DNA from: Trichostrongylus colubriformis
Lineage: Eukaryota; Nematoda; Chromadorea; Rhabditida; Trichostrongylidae
Reading direction: 5' to 3'
Assembly (NCBI GenBank): GCA_963978905.1
Contig: OZ022261.1
Coordinates: 17,903,582-17,967,581 of the forward strand
Length of the DNA stretch: 64,000 nucleotides
Under the pieces are notes generated by a model. That model was not told the DNA's origin, searched no databases, and worked only from the letters and a program-made list of their open reading frames with translations. Positions within the stretch are counted from its first letter, which is position 1. The number at the start of each line of letters is the position of its first letter. The position numbers and the translations under genes are program-made. This document shows, piece by piece, positions 33,905 to 45,602 of this stretch.

Positions 33905-34403
33905 AAGGATCCTCACTCGATCTCTCGGTATCAAAATAACACGTGTCCAAAAACGTAGTGTCCAGTCACCGATCCTTATTCTACCCTGGTTGACGGGGCA
34001 CGGACTTTTATTGTACGCTTCGCAAAAAACCAAAGGGAGAACACCACGCTCTCGACGAGAGTCAACAACAACAAAAAAACAACGATCTTCGGTAGTCAGT
34101 GGCTAATGGCATCGTTTAGATGACTGAGTTGATTACTGAGATAACCGAGATAATAGAGAGAATCGAGATGGTGGAAAGGGGGATAGCTGAGGTAACTGGG
34201 AATAACTGACCACTGGTTTCGTCAAGCTGCAGTGAAGAAACTGAGATAACGGGGAAAAAGAGACAATTCAGATGACGGAGATTACGCCGTATAGATAGCA
34301 GAGATACCAAAAAAACAATCAAACTGAGTGGGGACAACTCTACGGGCGAGGGAGGTGCTGCAGGGGTCGTGGATGAGACTGCCTTGAAGTCTTGCTCCAC
34401 GCA
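33905..34403 (-). repeat. Gypsy 3' LTR (499 bp)
   Basis: This aligns with 38410-40186 after removal of the insertion there; both are 499 bp. On the minus strand it begins TGCGTGGAGCAAGACTTCAA. It is rich in GAGATAAC-type short repeats on the + strand. The two LTRs differ at many positions, so the insertion is old. Confidence 0.85.
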
Positions 34404-35199
34404 TCGCCGTCGTTTTTGTGCGCATTATTTCGCAACCGATCTACAAAGATCAAATACACTACATCCGATCAATAAAGATTGAATACAAATTACACTGCAA
34501 ATTACACACAAGTACAGATTAATCAAGTTGACCTCCAAGTCAATATAGTGCCTCTCTACATCCCCGAGATACTGAAAAGTGGGGTCCCTCCACTTATATT
34601 GCCCTCCCTACGCGGCAAAAAAATTTTCTGCTCTTTTCTTTATCGAAGTTAGAACTTACATAGCTTGCGACGGTCTCCTGCGTATCTTGTACGCTTTCGC
34701 ATCCATCCATGGCGGGTGGATCCTACCTCCGCCTTCACTCTTGCCTACCTGCCTTCCTTTGCCTCCTCCGGTTTGCCTCCTGACCCCGCTGATACCCAGT
34801 ATTTACGCATCTCTTCATAAAACAAGCGCGCTCTGAATCGTCCAACGATTCCGGAGAGGCGCAGCCGAGCTGCGAATCGCCGCGTTTCTTAAGGGCTCTG
34901 TCCAACCGCGAATATTGGCATCAGAATTTTGCTCTCGTGGTGCCATGCTTACCGCTAGGCCATCCAAGACCGTCGAGCCATTGTCGTAGCACCAACGCCT
35001 TTTCTTGTAAGGCAACGTCTTTTCCGAGATGAGAAGTACGTCGCCCTGGGTGGTCGGTGTGGCCAACGCGTCGTTTGCGTACACTACCACTTTACTTTCT
35101 CTGGGAGCCATATGTTGTGCTCATAGCGTTTTGGAATATGGTGCTTATTCTTTTGCACGGAGAGCCTATGCGAGAGCCTTCACTTCTTAAACTTCAATT

Positions 35200-35570
35200 T
35201 CATTTTGGCTTTTCGAAAAACCACAATTACCTTTCTGAGCACTTCTAGATGCGTTTTCTCGCTTTCGGTTGCCACCAGTATATCGTCAATGTATACGAAG
35301 ACTTCATTCCCTTTTGAATCAGCCAAAACCATGTCCATTAACCTCCAAAATACGGCTGGTGATGTACTCAGTTTAAAGGGTCAAACTTCAAATTCGAAGA
35401 GGTTTGCAAGGATTGTAGTTCCACTTGGCTGTACCCCAATGCCATATCTAGTGCATTGAAATACTTGTTACCGGTCAGGATTTGTAGCACCGTATTGCTA
35501 GTCGGTAACGGGTATGAGACTTGTCGTGTATTCTTGTGGGGAACTCTATAATCAATGTAGAGTCTCAGTG
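35200..35570 (-). pseudogene. Gypsy reverse transcriptase fragment
   Basis: Minus-strand translation gives KDKTLRLYIDYR and YPLPTSN, then GNKYFNALDMALGYSQVEL. After a frame break come PAVFWRLMDMVLADSKGNEV and FVYIDDILVATESEKTHLE. YIDD is the polymerase active site (35279-35293). These are RT motifs of the Ty3/gypsy class. A stop and a frameshift separate the fingers from the palm. Confidence 0.85.
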
Positions 35571-36488
35571 TTTTGTCCTTCTTTTGTACTGGGACAATAG
35601 GGGATGCACAGTCCGACGATGGCTTCGCGATGTTGTTGTTTCTAGTCTACACAACGTTTAGTATTGCCCTAAATTCTGATTGGACATCCAGTGGTGCTGG
35701 TCGGGCTTTCTGCTTGATAGGCCTTGAGTCCCCAGTATCTATGTCATGTTGCACCAGATCAGTATGGGTTAACTCGCGATCGCTCACTGCGAACACATCT
35801 GCAAACTGCTAGATAAGCTTTCTGAGCTGCTGCGGAAGTCCTCCAGGTCTTTGGCTTGCCTTTAAGTGTGCCAACAGCTTTCCAACTTTGGCTCGCTACG
35901 ATTACCTCTCGACATTGCCAGCATGTCCGATCTGGTGTCTATGAGCCGTGGGTCCGCTCAGTCCTGTTAGGACCACTCGCCAACTGCTTCTCCTTCTTTG
36001 AAGGTCAGTGGTTCTTCAGAGTCGTTCGATCTAGCATCCCAGCCACTCCTTCTCTGGACACATACCCCGCTTCCTATCCGGTCGTGGTGCGACCACATCA
36101 CCGCATCTCCATACTTGTGTTAGCTCTGTCCATGAATTATGCCACAGTTCCGTGGTTTCACGTGTGACCTTTCCACAACGACAGCCATGGCCGTTGCTTG
36201 AGGGATTTTGTCTTTCTTGGAGATGGCTATTCCCTCACGCGCCTCTTGCCGCACTATGTGCGGGGCCTGATCCTGAGCGTTGCTAGGGATAAGCATTTCA
36301 CTCTTAGGACGTCTAAGGACTTTGTTCCTAGCAACATGACTTCGCCACTGAGTCGTTTAACATGCATTAACATGCATTATCATGCAACGTTCTCCTCCGA
36401 CTAGCTTTGTCTCTGTTTTCATGCACCCAAACATATCCATCTGATTTCGGAAGCACCAAAAACTTCTAGCTGTTCCGCCTCCACTTTT

Positions 36489-36850
36489 TTACGAAGTGTA
36501 TCTATCGGCGCCGACTTCCTGGCTTTGAGAAGAAATCTTTATCGCTTCATGGTAAGCTGCGACCCTGTGTCGATCATTGCGAGTAACCCAATCCCAGACA
36601 CTGCAGCTTTTATGTTTCGGTCCTACTAGGCTACTAGCTTGGGTACAGGCTGTGGACACTTTGCACGACCATCCTTTCAGAATAGCTCTATATGATTTGC
36701 CGGTCTCTTTTCTCCCTTCTCCCGACAAGCACTCTTCGAAGTTGTGGCCTTTCTTGCCACACTTCCCGCACTTGTTTGAGTTGAGTCCATCTTCGTATTC
36801 CCCTCTTATCGCTGCCTCTTAGGTCTACAATTCCGACCTGCCTTGAAGTC
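36489..36850 (-). pseudogene. Gypsy zinc knuckle and aspartic protease
   Basis: A CX2CX4HX4C knuckle (KCGKCGKKGHNFEEC) lies at about 36731-36775 on the minus strand. About 160 bases further on, another frame gives GIGLLAMIDTGSQLT, with the catalytic DTG at about 36563-36571. This is the Gag nucleocapsid-to-protease region of the element, with a frameshift between the two. Confidence 0.75.
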
Positions 36851-37395
36851 CTTGCTTTTGCGTTTCTCGTCACGTAGATGGATGTTCCTACCCCTGGAGG
36901 CTGTTTTGAACCTCCTGATATGATTCTTGCCTATCGGGTCTGCTCCTGTTGACACCGCATCGCTGCTTGCATACGTGTTCGATGCTCAGAGCTGCATCCA
37001 TCATACTCTCGAACACCAACCGCATGTCCTTGTTAGCGAGGACATGCGGATAAATGGTATGCTTCCGGCCAGTCACAAAGTTGTTCGTGTAGCGATTCTG
37101 CGCCGATCAGCGCTAGAGCGGCCGCATTGCAGCTTGGGCATGTTTGAAGACAACAGTTCAACTCAAAGTGAAACTCACTACCGTGTGTTTTCCCCCTTTT
37201 CTGATCATGCGCATTTCTGTTAGCGCTTCCGCCTGGCTTTTCTGACCTTCGACACGCATGCGCTCCTTAAGCTACCTGACTATGTTTCAAAAGGACTGGT
37301 TTTCACTGCACTAGGTAATTGTGGTGTAGTTAGGCTTCGCCCCTAGATATGCTACTCCATCCGATCGCTTCCGCTATAGGCCCTTTCTAAATTCT

Positions 37396-38255
37396 TTAGC
37401 TTGAAGGCTCTTTTTGGCTATTCTCATTATGGTATATTTCAATGTCGGGCATCGCTGGCGAGCGGAAATATTCTTCCATCGTCACGTCCTCTGCCCTTAC
37501 TTCTCGTAGACTATCTATATATTGAAGATTACTTCTGAATTCATTATCAGACTCTTCACTAGACGTACCTGCTCGGCCATTCGGCAAAGACCGGATCCCT
37601 TGTTTCCATCGCATCGACCTTTTCATTGATTGCAATGAGATCTCTTCTTTTTCATGATCCGTGTCTCGTGTGTCTAACTGTTTACTTTTTGAATGGGACT
37701 GACCATCCATGCCTAAGCTATTGTTTCCATATAATTCTTCCCGACGTTTTTCCAGCTGCTTTTTGAGCAGCCTTGCATTTTCGATCTGCAAATTGTTCAC
37801 TTGTTACTATTCTCCGTGGTTATGCGAACGAGATCACTTGGCATGCAGCCGTTAATGCTCCATGACTCTCGCACAATGTCATCTAGTCCTCTGTCGTGTT
37901 TGATGCATTTGTTTCACGTATTTGAACAAGTAATTCTAGAACTACATTTGTTCCATCATTTAACATATAAAACACAATAATACTTCTCTCATCGGAAGTC
38001 GTGAAAAACGCCGCTAGTCATGTCGGCGTGTGTGATAATCTCTTTAACATTTTTACGTGCTTGTTTTATTAGCGTGTCGTTGTCACTAATCGCAGTTTGT
38101 TTCGCGCGCGGCGCCTCATTGCTCGAGTCACCGAGAGGTTGGCTCTTTGCCTGCGGCTCTTGGTCGCGAGTCCGCCCATTACCTTCCATGGCTCTTCGCC
38201 GAATGCTGTCTAGGGTATCGATTGTAAGTCCGAAAGGGCGCAATGCTCGAATCAT
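37396..38255 (-). pseudogene. Gypsy gag N-terminal region
   Basis: Two minus-strand open frames (38255-37989 and 37800-37396) encode hydrophilic, charged proteins, for example MIRALRPFGLTIDTLDSIRR, and MNNLQIENARLLKKQLEKRR with a coiled-coil character. Their position directly after the 5' LTR and before the zinc knuckle marks them as gag, although the sequence itself is not diagnostic. They are broken by stops between 37800 and 37989. Confidence 0.55.
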
Positions 38256-38652
38256 GTCGTGATATGGTGATCGTCAATCGAGTCGGAGGAATCGCTACGT
38301 AGTTCTGTTGCGGAGCGAGATCTATACGAGAAAAGGAGGACCCGTGTTAGCACAATTAGGTGCGTTTGCTTGCCTGATGGCTGGCGACTGGGTCGGCTCG
38401 GCTTCTAAGAAGGATCTTTACTCGAACCCCTAGTATTGAAATAATAGTAGTCAGTCACCGACTCTTATTTTACCCTAGTTGACGAGGCAGAGACTTTTAT
38501 TGTGCGCATCACAAAAAACCAAACGGAGAACAACACGATTCTGACGATCGTCAACAACAACAACAAAAAAACACGAATTTCGGTAGTCGACAGGTAATGG
38601 CACTAGCGTCGTACAGATGACTGAGTTGATAACAGAGGTAACCGAGATAATA

Positions 38653-39928
38653 CAGGGTGATCCATAAATGGTGCAACAAAATTCAAGCATAATTTTTTTG
38701 CCACGATGGGTTTTTTTCTAGGGCTTTGCATGATTGTACCTCTGCCAAGCCCTCCTCTATATAACCTCAGTATTTGACCGCTCGCTGTCCTCTATGCCAT
38801 CCGTGGTGCCCCAAATTGCAAAACATGTGCTAGTTGCGCGCTGAGCGAAGTCAGACATACTCCAATGGATATCGCTCAGATCTTGAATGTGAACAGCTCC
38901 AGTGTATATAGTGTACTGAAAAGAAGCATCACAGGATGCCTTTCTTAATGCAGGCACCTCGTGTGCTATGCCGCCTTAGAGCCCAGGAAGATTGCGAAGA
39001 AGCGGATCGATCGCAATGCAAGCATAGGTATAGGAAAGGTGATCAGCGAATTGGAAGCCCCTTGCATAACAATGTGAATAGTCCTCAGTCAACAACTACA
39101 CATATACCCCTATAGGATGCAAAGGAGACACGGCTTAACAGAAGCGAGGAAGAAGGGCAAGAAGGAAAAGTGTGTGACGCCAATGTCAAGGGCCGATCAA
39201 GGCGAGCATCTGAGGATTGTGTTCACAGACGAGAAAATTTTCACCGTGGAACAGACCTACAATGCCCAAAATAAGAGAGTGCTTGCCTCAACTTCAAAGG
39301 AAGCCGATGAGGTTGTAAGGAATGTCTATCGGAAGCAGAAGCCTGAATCTGTTATGGTTTGGGCGGGGGTGTCAGCTACCGGGTGCCCTCCGCTGGTTTT
39401 TGTCAAAAAGCCGGATGCGGGAACTTACTTGAGGGAGCCTTATGATGTACCTGCTTTCCTGGTCCACTGGGCATTTCACAAAGGAGAAATGGACCTTTCA
39501 ACAAAACGGCGCTCCTGCACACAGAGCGAAATGCGTTTAGGACTGGTGCCGTACCAATCTTCCAGCCTACATATCCTCAGATGAATAACCCGCTTGTTCA
39601 CAGATTTCAACGTTGTGGACTTTTCTACCTATGGCATCTTAGAGGAGAAGGTTTGCTCCAAACAAAGAAACAATTTGAAGGAACTGAGGTCATCGCTCAG
39701 GGAAGCTCGGAAAAACATACCACAAGAGACGATTCGGGCCGCAGTAGAGGCGCATCCCAAGCGTTTGAGGGTAGTCATCGCGGCAAAAGGAGGGCACATC
39801 GAATAGCTAACGTTGATAGTAATAGATGAAGATTTGAATAAAGTTTGTGTACAATTATTTGAAATAAAATTGATTCCGAGAAAAGTTATGCGGTAAAAAC
39901 CGTGTCGCACCATTTATGGATCATCCTG
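38653..39928 (+). mobile_element. Tc1/mariner-family transposon nested in gypsy LTR
   Basis: The inverted terminal repeats are CAGGGTGATCCATAAATGGT at the left and its near-complement ending in ATCATCCTG at the right. TA duplications lie at 38651-38652 and 39929-39930. Length is about 1.28 kb. The transposase differs from both mariners and from the Tc1 palindrome, so this is a fourth Tc1/mariner-superfamily lineage in the window. Confidence 0.93.
38800..39805 (+). pseudogene. Tc1/mariner-type transposase, broken
   Basis: N-terminal helix-turn-helix remnants are at about 38862-38930 (MDIAQILNVNSSSVYSVLKR). The catalytic core is open at 39117-39584, with FTDEKIFTVEQTYNAQNKRV (first Asp) and KPESVMVWAGVSATGCPPLV. 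The second motif, FQQNGAPAHRAK near 39496, has Asn where Asp is expected, and an in-frame stop follows. The third motif region has a one-base deletion; after it NVVDFSTYGILEEKVCSKQ and LRVVIAAKGGHIE run to the stop near 39805. Missing catalytic Asp plus stops mean it is inactive. Confidence 0.88.
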
Positions 39929-40186
39929 TAGAGACAGTTGAGATGACGGAGATAACGGGGATAGTTGAGGTGACTGGAAATTAGTGAGCAGTGGCTTCGT
40001 AAAGTCGCAGTAAAGAAGCTGAGATAACGGAGATAACAGGAACGTTTAGATGACGTAGATAACGCCGCATAGATAGTTGAGCCATCAAAGAAAACTAATG
40101 GACCAAAGTGAGGACAATGGCTACGAGCGAGGGTGTGCTCCTGCTGTTGCCGTGAGTGAGACTGCCTTGAAGTCTTGCTCCACGCA

Positions 40187-41235
40187 GCGTCCATCAAGTA
40201 TTACTACTTAGTACATATCATTCATGCATGTTGTGCAGATATTTAGAGGATCGTATTTTTGCATGACTTGTGTTTTACTCGTCTTCTCACTGAATATTGC
40301 TTTTTCCTTGTGCTGTCCCTTATGTGGCGTTGCTGTTACAGTTGATCTGTTTTCCACGTTCTCTTTAGTAAATACATTAGGTGGATTAGGAAATAAATAA
40401 AGAGCACGAACCGTCACTGCCCCTAGAGATGCAGTGACACCTTCAATGGGAGACGAGAGGAAAGCACATCGATCACCAGACCAGCCACTACGTCTTTGCT
40501 ATCCTCTCCTCCGAAGGATTCTCTCCTTTTTTTTGAGTGCCACTACTCTGCTCATCATTCCATTCTCGCTCATAACACTTCGCAGCAAAAAAAAAGACGA
40601 GATCTGATACCTGCACTTGCGCGACGACATAGTTAGTTGGGGTGTATACGACGAGGGATGACGACGACAAAATGGCTTTTTGTAACATCGACCTAATAGT
40701 TTTTCGTTGCCAGTTGACAAAGGTGATTATTTTGTTTCAGCCTTTATATGACGGTTAACGTGTTTCTTTTGATGTAGAAGGCTCATGCCAATGTCAGTCC
40801 CTAGCTATTCACAGCTGACATGTCACTCAAAGGATCCCGACAAAAAATACAAAAAAGCTGAGTAAAGGCTGACCATGTCTACGTCAAGGCTACAGGGAGG
40901 GTGCAGCACGGTTAGTCAAGCTTGCACACGTGGTGGGGCTCACTCGCATCGCAAAAATGGTGAGGATATGGAATTTCACCAGCGACTTATTGTTAGCCGG
41001 TAATACAGAACTAATAAAGGCTGATAAGAAGCGTCGGGAGACGAATTCACCGAGCATGCGTTTTCCGGGTTGACAATCTGCTACCACTTATAGGTGCTAA
41101 GTGGAAGATGTGCGATGACACTGATGATGAATCACCGAAAATGTTGGCAACTGATAAGGGCTGATATGAAATTATCAGAGATTAGTGTGACGAAATGACT
41201 GTAAGGAACCAAATCAGTTTCATCACATTTATCTA
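40187..41235. other. No gene recognised
   Basis: This is AT-rich sequence with short open frames and simple A-runs near 40585. I see nothing I can name. Confidence 0.4.
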
Positions 41236-42132
41236 TTAGGTTGTAAGGAAAGTTTTGGCCGGTTTTTGAAATTTCAACTTCGAGAGATCATAACTCGGCT
41301 CAGAGTGCATCTTTTCTCACAGAGTGAGCACCATTAGATTCGCTACACTCTTGGCAACACTACGCACACCTACATATCTCAACTTGATAAAGGGCTGATA
41401 ATTTATATTGCGCGAAATGAAAAAAGTCGACTCCAAATCGCCACTCTTTCTAAACACACTGCTACCGAAGGAGCTGGCCAGATATCTCGGGAAGTGGGGC
41501 ATAGTTAGCGCTAGATCTGATGAACATGATAGACGAGTGAGGGCCTTACCCTGCAACTGCTTCGATTAGTGGAAGAGGATTTGTGAAAAATGCGCTTGCG
41601 CATGACTGCCGTGAGGCGTCCCGCGGCACCCATTTTTTTGGATTTTTCCAAATTAAAGCCACTTGAGGTGGTCAGCTAAGGTTGCTTGTTGAGGGCCAAT
41701 GCTTGTGGATATCCCCTGCAAATATGGACGCTCATCGCTTTCTGCCGTTTTAGTTAAAGGGATTTGATCAATTGAAAATCCAAGCAGCTCGTTCTCATTC
41801 CTGCACTTCTGAAACCAGAGACAATGTGTTCCATCCAGTGATTCACCCCCTCCTCTTGCAGTATTCACATGTGTGGCCACCTTCGCTGGGACTCGGCTAA
41901 ATAAGAACTCTCGAAGTGAAGTCATCTTAAAAGTGCCATTTTCGTAGCACTTTAAAATTTCCCTAATAATTCGAAACCTTGTGGCATTCCAAATAAAACC
42001 ATATATTCTGAAAGAGCAACTTTTTGTCTATCTAACGAGCACAATATGTCAGCTGATTCATGTTGACACGCTCTGATATTTAAATTTATCTTGTGAACGC
42101 GGAAAAGCGGCCTGAACTTTCCTTACACCTAA
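41236..42132 (-). mobile_element. Decayed mariner element 3
   Basis: The left end TTAGGTTGTAAGGAAAGTTT and the right end (reading inward TTAGGTGTAAGGAAAGTTCA) are inverted repeats with TA flanks at 41234-41235 and 42133-42134. At ~900 bp it is shorter than full length, so it carries a deletion. The coding strand is minus. Confidence 0.75.
41653..41925 (-). pseudogene. Mariner transposase N-terminal remnant
   Basis: The minus-strand frame starts MTSLREFLFSRVPAKVATHV and continues with CLWFQKCRNENELLG, which parallels the mariner WFQKFR.GD..L segment. GPQQATLADHLKWL at the end parallels the P..T..ELA segment. A second minus frame at 41556-41317 may be the decayed C-terminal part. Only short motifs survive. 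Confidence 0.55.
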
Positions 42133-44728
42133 TATAAGTTGTACAACTGTACCAAATATGGAATCACAACGACCACAAGCAGTCTCGATTTCAATTCTGC
42201 CTTTGAGCTAGCATGATAAACCTCAACTTTACTTAATTGCTTTGCGTTATCATCGTCCAGCAGGGTCAAGCGTCCAGTACGACCCCCCCCCCCCTTTCTC
42301 CAGGTTTCGCTTCTTTTGTGGTTCCTACCAAGCAAGTACGATGAACCAGGGGAATTAAGAGCCTATGGTAAAAAAATACTGAGGTAAACCAAACTCCTGA
42401 CAAAAGAGAGAAATAAGAACCTAACAAAACTCAGTACTAATATTCCAAAACAAAATCGTCTAACATAAGAACCCTACAATTCCAATAGTTATATTCCGAC
42501 AAAATCGTCCAACATAACCCCGAAAATCCAATATTTATATTCTGGAACAAAAGCGGCAGATCACTGATAATGTGATCGTCCTCTGATGACAAAGGAGAAG
42601 GCTTAATAGTCATGCAAGTCGTAGGGCAGCAGTAAAGGATCAAAAATAAGAATAGAAAAGTTAAAAGGTAAAAGAAAAGCTAAAAATACGTGTCATACGC
42701 TCCACAGTGCCCATCTGATTGCTGGTCGCTACTACGGCTGCGCGCGGCGATCACGATTGAGCGCGGTATCTTTCCCATACTAAATTCCGACATATTTAAA
42801 TACTTCAAACTTTACTTAGAACCCATCTTTCAAACAGCTGTAAACTGTTTTTCCAATAACTCCCTTGAACCTAACTTTTGGCCGCTTGTTTTCCCTAATG
42901 GCTGCTTAGTTCTTGATATGGGCATCCAGTTGAGGATTAGATGAGGAAAATTTCGAAGTGTTTCACTTCAAATGGTCATAACTTCCTTCAAACTCAACCG
43001 TATGAGTGCGTTTCGGTAAATCGAGCTCTGTGAGGTTGCCGCTTTCGAATGACTACTTGAACTGTGCCATATCTTCAAAATGGAAGAAGAAACCTCGAGG
43101 AAAGCCAGTTGAGGAAAGCTTTTTTTGTCGGACTTGCGAGATCTTCCCACGATTCTTCCGAAAAATCGATTCATTATTACTGAAATTTCTCCAGTATGCA
43201 TCGTTCGCTCTCGAAAGCCTAGTTGGAGGGCGAGAAGCGTCGGTCAGCTTCTCTGTGGGATGCGTCATGCATGAGGATTTTATCCACACTCTCAATGAAT
43301 ACAAACGTCTTTCCGGTCCGCATATTGGCCGCTAACACTGGATTACGTACTTGCGATCGTAGTAAGATATGAATGAGTCCATATCAGCCAATTTTTCTTT
43401 TTGATCCCATAGTTTCTGGAGTATTCATCCACGGTGATACCCGTGGATAGATGCCGCTTCACACGGCTAATCGGTAAATTTCGGAGGTCTCTCTGTATGT
43501 GAAATCGGTGCCAGCGGACCAATGAAAGGGTCATTGACATTGGTTGGCTTCGTTGTGGATCGCGCCATGTATGAGTTTTCCATGATAATCATGTTAATGA
43601 TCAGTTTTATCATTTCTCCCCTTACAATTTAGACCTCAGCCTGAGAAATTCTATTGATCACTGCCTACCTTAACGATTACGACCCCCCCTCCTAGCGGAC
43701 CAAATACGACCCTCCCCCCCCCCCCCCCCGTTGAGGATTCCTCAACGGAGGCTTGACCCTGTCGTCCATCGCCTGTCGCCTATCGTTCTCGTTCTGCAGA
43801 AGTTTCGTGAGAACACGGAGCAAAGGACTATGTGCGGTCTCAGCTGTGTGTCCAGGATCATTATTCTGAGCAGAGTGAAGGCCTGGTTAGGGAATAAGAG
43901 GGTAACCGCCACGAGCGCAACGTGCGGCGAAATACCAAAACCCTTGCGAGTGCTCATCTTCCCGTACGGTGCTCGGTCCGCAATCCGTACTCCTTTTATC
44001 CCCAGAGAGTGGAGTCGTAATGAGCTTATGGACGTGGGCGTGTGACAGTCCGCGCGCGTAAGAAAAATACCGTGGATTGAGCTTGGTTCCTCGTCGTGAA
44101 GCGTGAAAGTGACCTTTGACGGAGTAATTCAACTTGGGGCATGCAGAACTGTAAATTCGCAATGCGAAACACAATTAATAAACAAAATACCCTGCAAAAT
44201 CCAAAAATGCAATGGGATCACTATATGAAGCATCACTATTTCTTCACTTTTGTCACGAGTGTCGCTTTCACGTTGCATTCTATCCAGGGCGGTTCAACCA
44301 CACAGTCGTTATTGTCACCTCGAATATAAACGCGTCTAAATTCTGATTTTAAGGTTATGTTTTGAACTGCTTTCTCCGAAGTTATCGTATTACGAGGCTT
44401 CCCAGTGCACTGTTGACATTGGATTAAATGCAGTGAAATCGTCCAATAATATTGGATAATAATTGTGCCAGGGTCAAACAAAAGAGGGAAAAAGTAAAGT
44501 GATGTTGAACAGGAATTAAAATATAGGTGATGTAAAATACATCTTAAATGGATGGGATTGAGGCTGAGAGTCAGAATAGAAAATTTGAGACATTATTGAA
44601 GAGACCCAACCTTATGCTATTAATGTGATGCTTGCACGTTTGAAGATGACACAATGGGAACATGATTGAGGGAACAAATTGGTAACACTGATGGCTTGGA
44701 AATTTTGAACATAACTAATTGAGTGATT
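42133..44728. other. No gene recognised; minor repeats
   Basis: An imperfect tandem with period about 50 lies at 42440-42545 (CAAAATCGTCYAACATAA motif). Poly-C tracts lie near 42285 and 43715-43731. The overlapping frames at 43006-43335 have no recognised domain. The stretch appears to be intergenic. Confidence 0.4.
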
Positions 44729-44836
44729 ATTCCATTGCGAACTTGTGCAGACAGAATGCACTGCTGCGCCTATATGTATACGTATTCCATTGGGAACTTT
44801 TGCAAACAGAATGCACTGCTGCGCCTATATATTTCT
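44729..44836 (+). repeat. 54-bp tandem duplication
   Basis: Two copies (44729-44782 and 44783-44836) start TATTCCATTGSGAACTT and contain ACAGAATGCACTGCTGCGCC, differing at a few bases. Confidence 0.85.
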
Positions 44837-45008
44837 TTTTCTTGCATTGATACTTAACCGAGGCGACAAATCCCATCGGTAAGTGAAGAAGTGATGAGAT
44901 GAGTGGTCCCTCTCGAACACCTCACGCAACGATTGCGTTTAGAAGTACGACGAATTCTGTCACGAAGAGTTCTATTTGATGACTTACCTGGAGGTTGCTA
45001 TTGATGGT

Positions 45009-45054
45009 TTGGTCATAGCTGTGTGGACGCCTTGGTCATAGCTGTGTGGACGCC
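45009..45054 (+). repeat. Perfect 23-bp tandem duplication
   Basis: Two identical units begin TTGGTCATAGCTGTGTGGAC and lie head to tail. The unit is inside the degenerate gag relic on the opposite strand. Confidence 0.9.
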
Positions 45055-45109
45055 TTTAGAGTTTTCTTAATCGACTACAGTTGTTTGGGCATCTCCTTCT
45101 GCAACGCGA

Positions 45110-45602
45110 AAATTTGGGTAAGCCTATCCTATTCGAAGGTTCACGGACCATCTCCTAGAAGCGATCAAACCAAAAAGGAGTGCCGTAGAAGTTGGGCACT
45201 CTGAGTTCATTGCCTAGGAGTATTCTTTCTAGTGATCATGCGGGATCTTTGAGATGTTGCTGAAGGTTGGTTCTGCTCTGAATTTCCTCTACTAATCTTG
45301 TTTCTAGTTGACGTTCCAGTTATCCAGCTTCATGCAGGCGCTCTTCCCCTTTTCCTCGGACCGGTACTCCTTCAACTGTTTTTTACTTCTACTTTGCTTC
45401 TTGAGCAAGGTCGTGGATTGTGTGGTTGCATTCCGAGTAATATGCCACGATGTCTTTATGCTGCTGCATCTTTGTCATGAAATCTAACGTTTGGTTGAAA
45501 AAGTCCATGGCGCCTTGCACGTGTGTACTTCTTTCATCGAGCATTGAGCCGCCTAATTGATTTCTGCTTAGCCTTCTTCAGGAACAAAGTCTGCTGTGAC
45601 AT
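45110..45602 (-). pseudogene. BEL/Pao-like gag relic, minus strand
   Basis: On the minus strand ATG at 45602 starts MSQQTLFLKKAKQKSIRRLN. After a frame change come RSTHVQGAMDFFNQTLDFMT and QQHKDIVAYYSECNHTIHDL, and then a basic segment. LERQLETRLVEEIQSRTNLQ follows in another frame. Near 45180, VPNFYGTPF-FDRF-EMV resembles the start of the DUF1759 domain (P.F.G....F..FW...). The order of helical N-terminus, coil and P-F-G motif fits nematode BEL/Pao Gag. At least three frame breaks are present. A domesticated or host gene is less likely. Confidence 0.5.

Larger units (their letters stand above)
33905..40186 (-). mobile_element. Ty3/gypsy-type LTR retrotransposon, internally deleted
   Basis: On the minus strand the order is 5' LTR (38410-40186, interrupted by a DNA transposon), gag (about 38255-37396), CCHC zinc knuckle (~36770), protease (~36567), reverse transcriptase (~35570-35200) and 3' LTR (34403-33905). 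This is the canonical gypsy order. Only ~800 bp separate the RT palm motif from the 3' LTR, too little for RNase H and integrase, so the 3' part of pol is deleted. Frames are broken throughout. Flanking sequences show no obvious 5-bp duplication. Confidence 0.85.
38410..40186 (-). repeat. Gypsy 5' LTR interrupted by a DNA transposon
   Basis: The LTR is split at 38652/39929 by a TA-flanked element. Removing the insert and one TA restores 499 bp, the same length as the 3' LTR. The sister LTR retains the uninterrupted site, ATAATAGAGAGAATCGAGA. Confidence 0.85.
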
